The notes under the pieces were generated by a model. That model made no database searches, was not told the DNA's origin, and saw only the letters and a list, made by a program, of their open reading frames with translations. The translations under genes and the position numbers were made by a program. Below, in pieces: positions 59,114-64,000 of a DNA stretch of 64,000 nt (positions within the stretch are counted from its first letter, which is position 1; the number at the start of each line of letters is the position of its first letter). Origin of the DNA: Parus major (taxonomy: Eukaryota > Chordata > Aves > Passeriformes > Paridae); the NCBI RefSeq assembly GCF_001522545.3, contig NC_031771.1:29159614-29223613 (forward strand), read 5' to 3'.

Positions 59114-62100
59114 ATTATCTTAGTACGGCGTACCCTAAGATCTAGTTTAGCACTTTGCATATGTCAGTGAGCAGCATGTCACTGTGTAGAGTTTATCACA
59201 TAAATTAGAAGAGTACTCCCAGGAAATAACAGAACTTCTTTGCTGATAATCTCTAATAAGCATTTACAGCTAACCAGAACCTCATGTTTCCAGCACATTG
59301 AGTAAAGGTATTACTGAGCCCTGCTGTCTTTTGTTTCTATTAATGGCATCTAATCTCCTGCATAAATCACAAATATCTACTGAAATTTAGAATCATCAGT
59401 GTCTGTAATTAGTAATTTACCCATAATATATTAACTTTTAAAATGCAAGAACCTTCTTTGACTAATTTTTAACATATTTGGTTACTACCCTTTTAAAAAG
59501 ACAAATTATGTTAAATATTTCTGCTAATAGCACTTTTAATGCCAGTGAAGTGCACATAATTACTTTTGAAGTTACAAACAAATTAGAAATTTACTGTATA
59601 TATTTAGAAAAAAAAGCAACTTATGCTTGAATAATTTATAACCCCAGAATCCAAATTATTATTATTTTTGAATAGTTAAATCCCTACATGATTCTCTGAA
59701 GAATTTTTCTGTCTAGAATCACTTTTATGCCAGTATGGGGATTTTTTTTACTTAACAATTTTTCTTGATAGGGTATTTTATATTAAGCTTTTTAACATAG
59801 ATATATACTTAGTATTTGTTGAAAAGCACAGAGGAAGATTTCAATGTTTATTTGGGGTAATTTTTATACTTTGGTTTGTTCTAATTTTCTTGTTTTCCAT
59901 GATCATTCATCCTCTTCCTAAAAGAAAAAAGACACTTCTATCTTGTTCTTCCCATATTAGGAAGCTGGTCTCTTAAAAATTTTTCAGCAACAGATGTTTC
60001 TTTGATGAATTTACCAAGGGAATGTAAATATTTGCTGCTCAACAAGCTGTTATGAACCAAATCTACTTGGGCCATAAGGAAGTCCAAAGATCAGAGTTAC
60101 AGAATATATGCTGATGCAGTGTCATTTTGTCTTGCATAGGCAAGTTTAGTCTTCAGTTTAGATCTGGAAAAGATTGCAGTAAAATAATTATTTTCTAATG
60201 ATATAATTAAGCTTTAAATAGAAACAAATAAATTAAAATTCAAACATTTTTTTCCAATATGAAATTAGTTTCAAGAGCATTTCCTTACTGACAAAACGCA
60301 GAGTCTTAAAGCTTATCCTGAACACACAAGGTCCCTGATAGAAATTCGCATCTAAAAACCAGCCTTGATTCTAAGGAAAGTTTCAGCAGAAGGCAGAGGA
60401 AATTTTCATTTCAGTTCATTAGCTTCATCTGTAATGAACATAATATGATAGCAGCCAAATATTCAAGCTCCTTCTCTTGTTGATTTTCTTTTGTATCACA
60501 ATAGTCTCCCAGATCTGTGCTGTTTTCTGCTGAACTGATATAAAAGTCAGTTTTAGGGCAAACCTTGCTTCATTTTTTAGTAAAACTACAGTAAATGAGC
60601 AAGTGTTGATTTAGGTTACATTTAACTTTGGTAGGTGGCTAACCAAGATGGTGCTCCACTCTCCTATGCTGAAACTTGACCGTGGCAAGAAATCCAGATT
60701 TAGCAGCTGAGAAAATCATACACTTCAGCTAATAATTCTACATATGGAATAGATGTGGAACAATTTATTATTAAAAATGAGTTTACTTGTGGAGGTTAAC
60801 AAATCTGAGGGAGTTTTATGGATCTGACACAGAAATGAAGGAATGAAATATGGTACCTGCAAATATGCTGCTATTGGAGGGACATGAAGGGAAAAAAGGC
60901 AATGAAAAAAAAACCAAGAAAAATGTCAAAATATCTATCTATTTAAAACCTGTTTTGACTACAACTGTGATTTTATTCTTGTCTTGGTAAAAGAGTGTAT
61001 TTTACCACTTAAGTTGTCAGCTGATGACTTATCTGAATGATGATTTATCCCTTCTTAAGACTGATGGTGGAGGTGGTGAGGTGCTGGAGAGAACTTTGCA
61101 GTTGATATCTTACTGCATGATGGAGTGTCCCCCTGATTACCTTTCAACATGTAAAGATTTCTCTGTGTCTCCTGCATTTCCAGCTCACTGTCAGCCTGGA
61201 GGCAGCAGTATTTTGGTTTATATACTCATCACAATACAGCCTTGTTGTTATCTATTTATCGTAAAATTCCAGTTCCTTCAATCCAAATAATTTTTTATAG
61301 TTTTTGCTTAAAATATCAAAAAATAGGCAAACAGTTAAGAGAATTTATAAAAAACATAGAGCTATGAAAAAAATTGCTTGAAATAAGAGCAAACTAGAAG
61401 GTTTCTCTCCCTTTCTTCTTTCTTCAAATGATTTTTTTCTTTCTCTTCTAACAAAACATTTATGGAAGTTTCTTCTTTGAGTGTATATTATATTTCAAGC
61501 TGCACCTTTTAGACTGTTAACCTTTCTAATCTTCAGCACAGAGCACTCCCAGAGGGCACTTCCTTCTGGTGTCTCTGTTAACCTTTATAGACCACTACTC
61601 CTCTGAAATTTTCCACAGACTTCAAAAAGATTAATTCCTTCTACTTAAAATTCATCAAGGGGACCGTCTTACTGTTCTTCCTCAAAATAAACTGCATTTC
61701 TCTGTACAACAGTGCCTTGACAGAGGTGCCATCAAGTGTTTTAAATGTTTTTGGGTGTCTGATCCAGCCTCTAACAGATGACCCAGGAGGGCACAGGTTC
61801 TCTGTAACTCCTGAGAGATGGCAAGACCTGTGTGGTTGTCTTGGATACCTCAGAGCACTGGATTAAGCTCAAATTAAGACTTCTAGCTTTTCTGTTTGAT
61901 TATTTTGCCTAAAACGAGATGTGATTATAAATGTGCAGCAGCTCCAGGCAGCAGCAGCAGCAACTTTTGAGTAATTGTTCCTGCAGTCTTTTGTCTTAAG
62001 CATATTATAACAAAACTGCACATAAATGTGGCACAGCTGAATAAAGTCGAAGGGTTTAGGTAAACAGACTTTCATATTTCAGAAACAAGGAACTCTTTGT

Positions 62101-64000
62101 TAAGCAGAAATCATGGCAGTAGCATCTGGGTAAAATATGAAAAAAATAAGCCTGCAATGATTTTTTTATATTTCTTTAGAAAAATTAAATAGCTATGTGC
62201 CTTACACATGTCCATCAATGTACTCTCAGAGACTTCCAACTAATTTGCAAAGCATACTGTGAACTGTCTGAGTAACTACCTGAATAACTGATTTCTATGG
62301 AAAATGAGTTTTCAAGACATGTTAGAAGTATTAATTGTAGCTGAATACGTAATGCTCTTCTTTAATTTCTTTTCTGGAAATCCTTCCTCATCTTCTACAA
62401 CACAGAATATCATCTGTCTCTGCTCACTAGTTACTGCTGCAGTGTATGTTTCTCCCATGCTTAGAAAGATTATTATTTCAATTTTTCCATTTGATTCCTA
62501 CCAAAAATCCCCCTACAACTTGTCTACTAATCTTAAAGGTAGAAAATTTAGAGAAAACTGAATTTACTTGCTTACATTTCATGGTCTCACAGGTGGAAGG
62601 TGAGTTGCAAAGCCCCCAGTTTTTGTCCAAAGTCTGCATTTAGCCAGCCAGTGTATACTTTAGAGAAATGGCCAGCTTTTCACAGCATTCCCACTGTGGG
62701 AAAGATGATCCTGCAAATATGTGTTTTGCAAGCCTCATGAGGTGTCCTAGCCAGCTTTTAACAGCTAGCTGAGGTAATAATAACAGATTAATTGTGGTAT
62801 TAATCTCACCTAAATTTAGACTACTACTGTGCACATCTGAAATAATCAGCATAAGCTATTTTTACAGTTCATAAAGAGAATTAGGCAGTTGCAGGCAGGT
62901 TTTAATTAATCTGATATTTTGAACATCCTTGTTAGGAAAAACTATATTCTAAATCTTTCTCCACTAGTTATGAAGGGAAATCAGATGACAAGTAAGATAT
63001 AAACATCTAGATTGTAGAGGTCTATATTTGATCACATTTAAATATTTACCCTATGTCACTCCCAAGTTTTGAATACTATATTTTAATTTTCAGTTTGATT
63101 AATTTGTATTTTACTAGTCATCTTACCTGACTATTTGAAGGCCAGCTCTCACTGACCTATATGCCTGCAGAGCAATAATCCATATTCCATCAGTGCCATA
63201 ACTGATTTCCTTTCCCATCTCCCTTATATCATGAAACCAAAACCAGTCAAACTAAAGCCACATCCATAATTTTAATGCTTCAAGCAATGTTTCATCATGA
63301 CACAAAACCAGATTAGGAATATTCATACTTCTTATCCTATATCCTAAGGGTCCTAATAGATCCTAAGGATCTCATCTCTTCAGATGTTAAATAATCCCTT
63401 TCGTCACTTCTTCTGTTGAAATATAACTGCATGTGTTGCACTTGTATCCAAGTTATATTGTATAGCAAGATTGCAGGGGGAAAAAATGTAAAATAGGAGT
63501 CTGAAATGGGAAAAAAGTTATTGCTTTCTATCTGATTTAACTCAGGAAATTTATTACTAGTGCAACTACTTACAACAAAGGTGTAAAAACAAAAAGGCCA
63601 GATTTCAATCTGATGTAGATCAAGGTATAGACATCAAAACCAATGAAGGAACATAAGTCTGATCTAATTAAAGGTATAGCTATTGTGTGAAAATATTCTG
63701 ATTTTTTTGTTTTTTTTTTTGTTTGTGAACAGTTGCAATGTGGGAATAGGAAATCAAAGTAACATTTCTTAAATCTTAAAGTTAGGTCTTATAAAGTTCA
63801 TATTTTCTTCTGTTTCTGTTGCAGTTGCATAAACTCCCTAGGTAAGGGCTGAGCATATGAAAGATTTTTCATTGTCTCATATATTCACTTGATCTGAAAG
63901 AAAGCCTTGGGTAAAAGTCTACTATGTTATGGTTAGAACAGTGACGATTCAGAATGTGGGGTTCATCTTAGTCTGGCTTTGCTCTGTTGTAGCTCTGTTG
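59114..64000. other. AT-rich non-coding stretch
   Basis: About 4.9 kb without recognised genes or transposons. It contains a (GCA)5 run at 61948-61962 and a slightly GC-richer segment at about 61500-61860. The open frames (up to 88 codons) carry no domain I recognise. Confidence 0.6.
61948..61962. repeat. (GCA)5 microsatellite
   Basis: Five GCA units after CCAG. On the minus strand it gives a short Ala run in an unsupported frame. Short, likely stable. Confidence 0.9.

Noticed and set aside
61948..61962. (GCA)5 as a possible coding poly-Gln or poly-Ala tract
   Set aside because: The surrounding frames are short and unsupported.
1..64000. CRISPR arrays, operons, riboswitches, rRNA or tRNA genes, prokaryotic mobile elements
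   Set aside because: The window is vertebrate nuclear DNA; nothing of this kind is visible on either strand.

Overview
The window is vertebrate nuclear DNA that is AT-rich and CpG-poor, and it is almost certainly avian. The evidence is repeat content. There are about ten fragments of CR1-type LINEs, several with the 3' ends characteristic of bird CR1 families, and one solitary LTR that resembles avian ERVL-class LTRs as I remember them. No search was possible, so species and locus are not assigned.

I found no protein-coding gene that I can support. The open frames are short (the longest are 173 and 151 codons), lack recognisable host domains, and are mostly chance openings or derived from CR1. 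The window reads as a gene desert or the inside of a very long intron. One 53-bp segment (1787-1839) has the shape of a small exon and is reported only as a candidate.

Layout. 1-10.4 kb: AT-rich non-coding DNA with an (AT)n tract and an AAT/AGT microsatellite. 10.37-10.94 kb: antisense CR1 endonuclease relic. 11-17.2 kb: no recognised element. 17.26-17.88 kb: antisense CR1 3' end. 21.97-22.71 kb: antisense solo ERVL-like LTR. 24.6-24.8 kb: AT-rich hexamer array. 28.2-29.2 kb: a very old CR1-like LINE, antisense, carrying two perfect inverted repeats. 35.3 kb: antisense CR1 3' tail. 38.1-40.2 kb: an antisense CR1 mosaic that keeps part of the ORF1 esterase, the endonuclease N-terminus, the RT C-terminus and the 3' UTR but lacks the middle. 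46.4-47.0 kb: sense CR1 reverse transcriptase relic. 47.6 kb: perfect 19-bp hairpin. 49.2-49.7 kb: antisense CR1. 52.0 kb: short, old CR1-like 3' tail. 56.0-56.3 kb: antisense CR1 of another subfamily. 58.6-59.1 kb: sense CR1 with its terminal short repeats. 59-64 kb: AT-rich, nothing recognised.

No coordinated gene system is visible. The most unusual observations are the perfect long-arm, short-loop inverted repeats at 28.37, 28.66 and 47.62 kb, the internally deleted CR1 at 38-40 kb, the candidate micro-exon near 1.8 kb, and an unexplained CpG cluster inside the 57.7-58.15 kb open frame.
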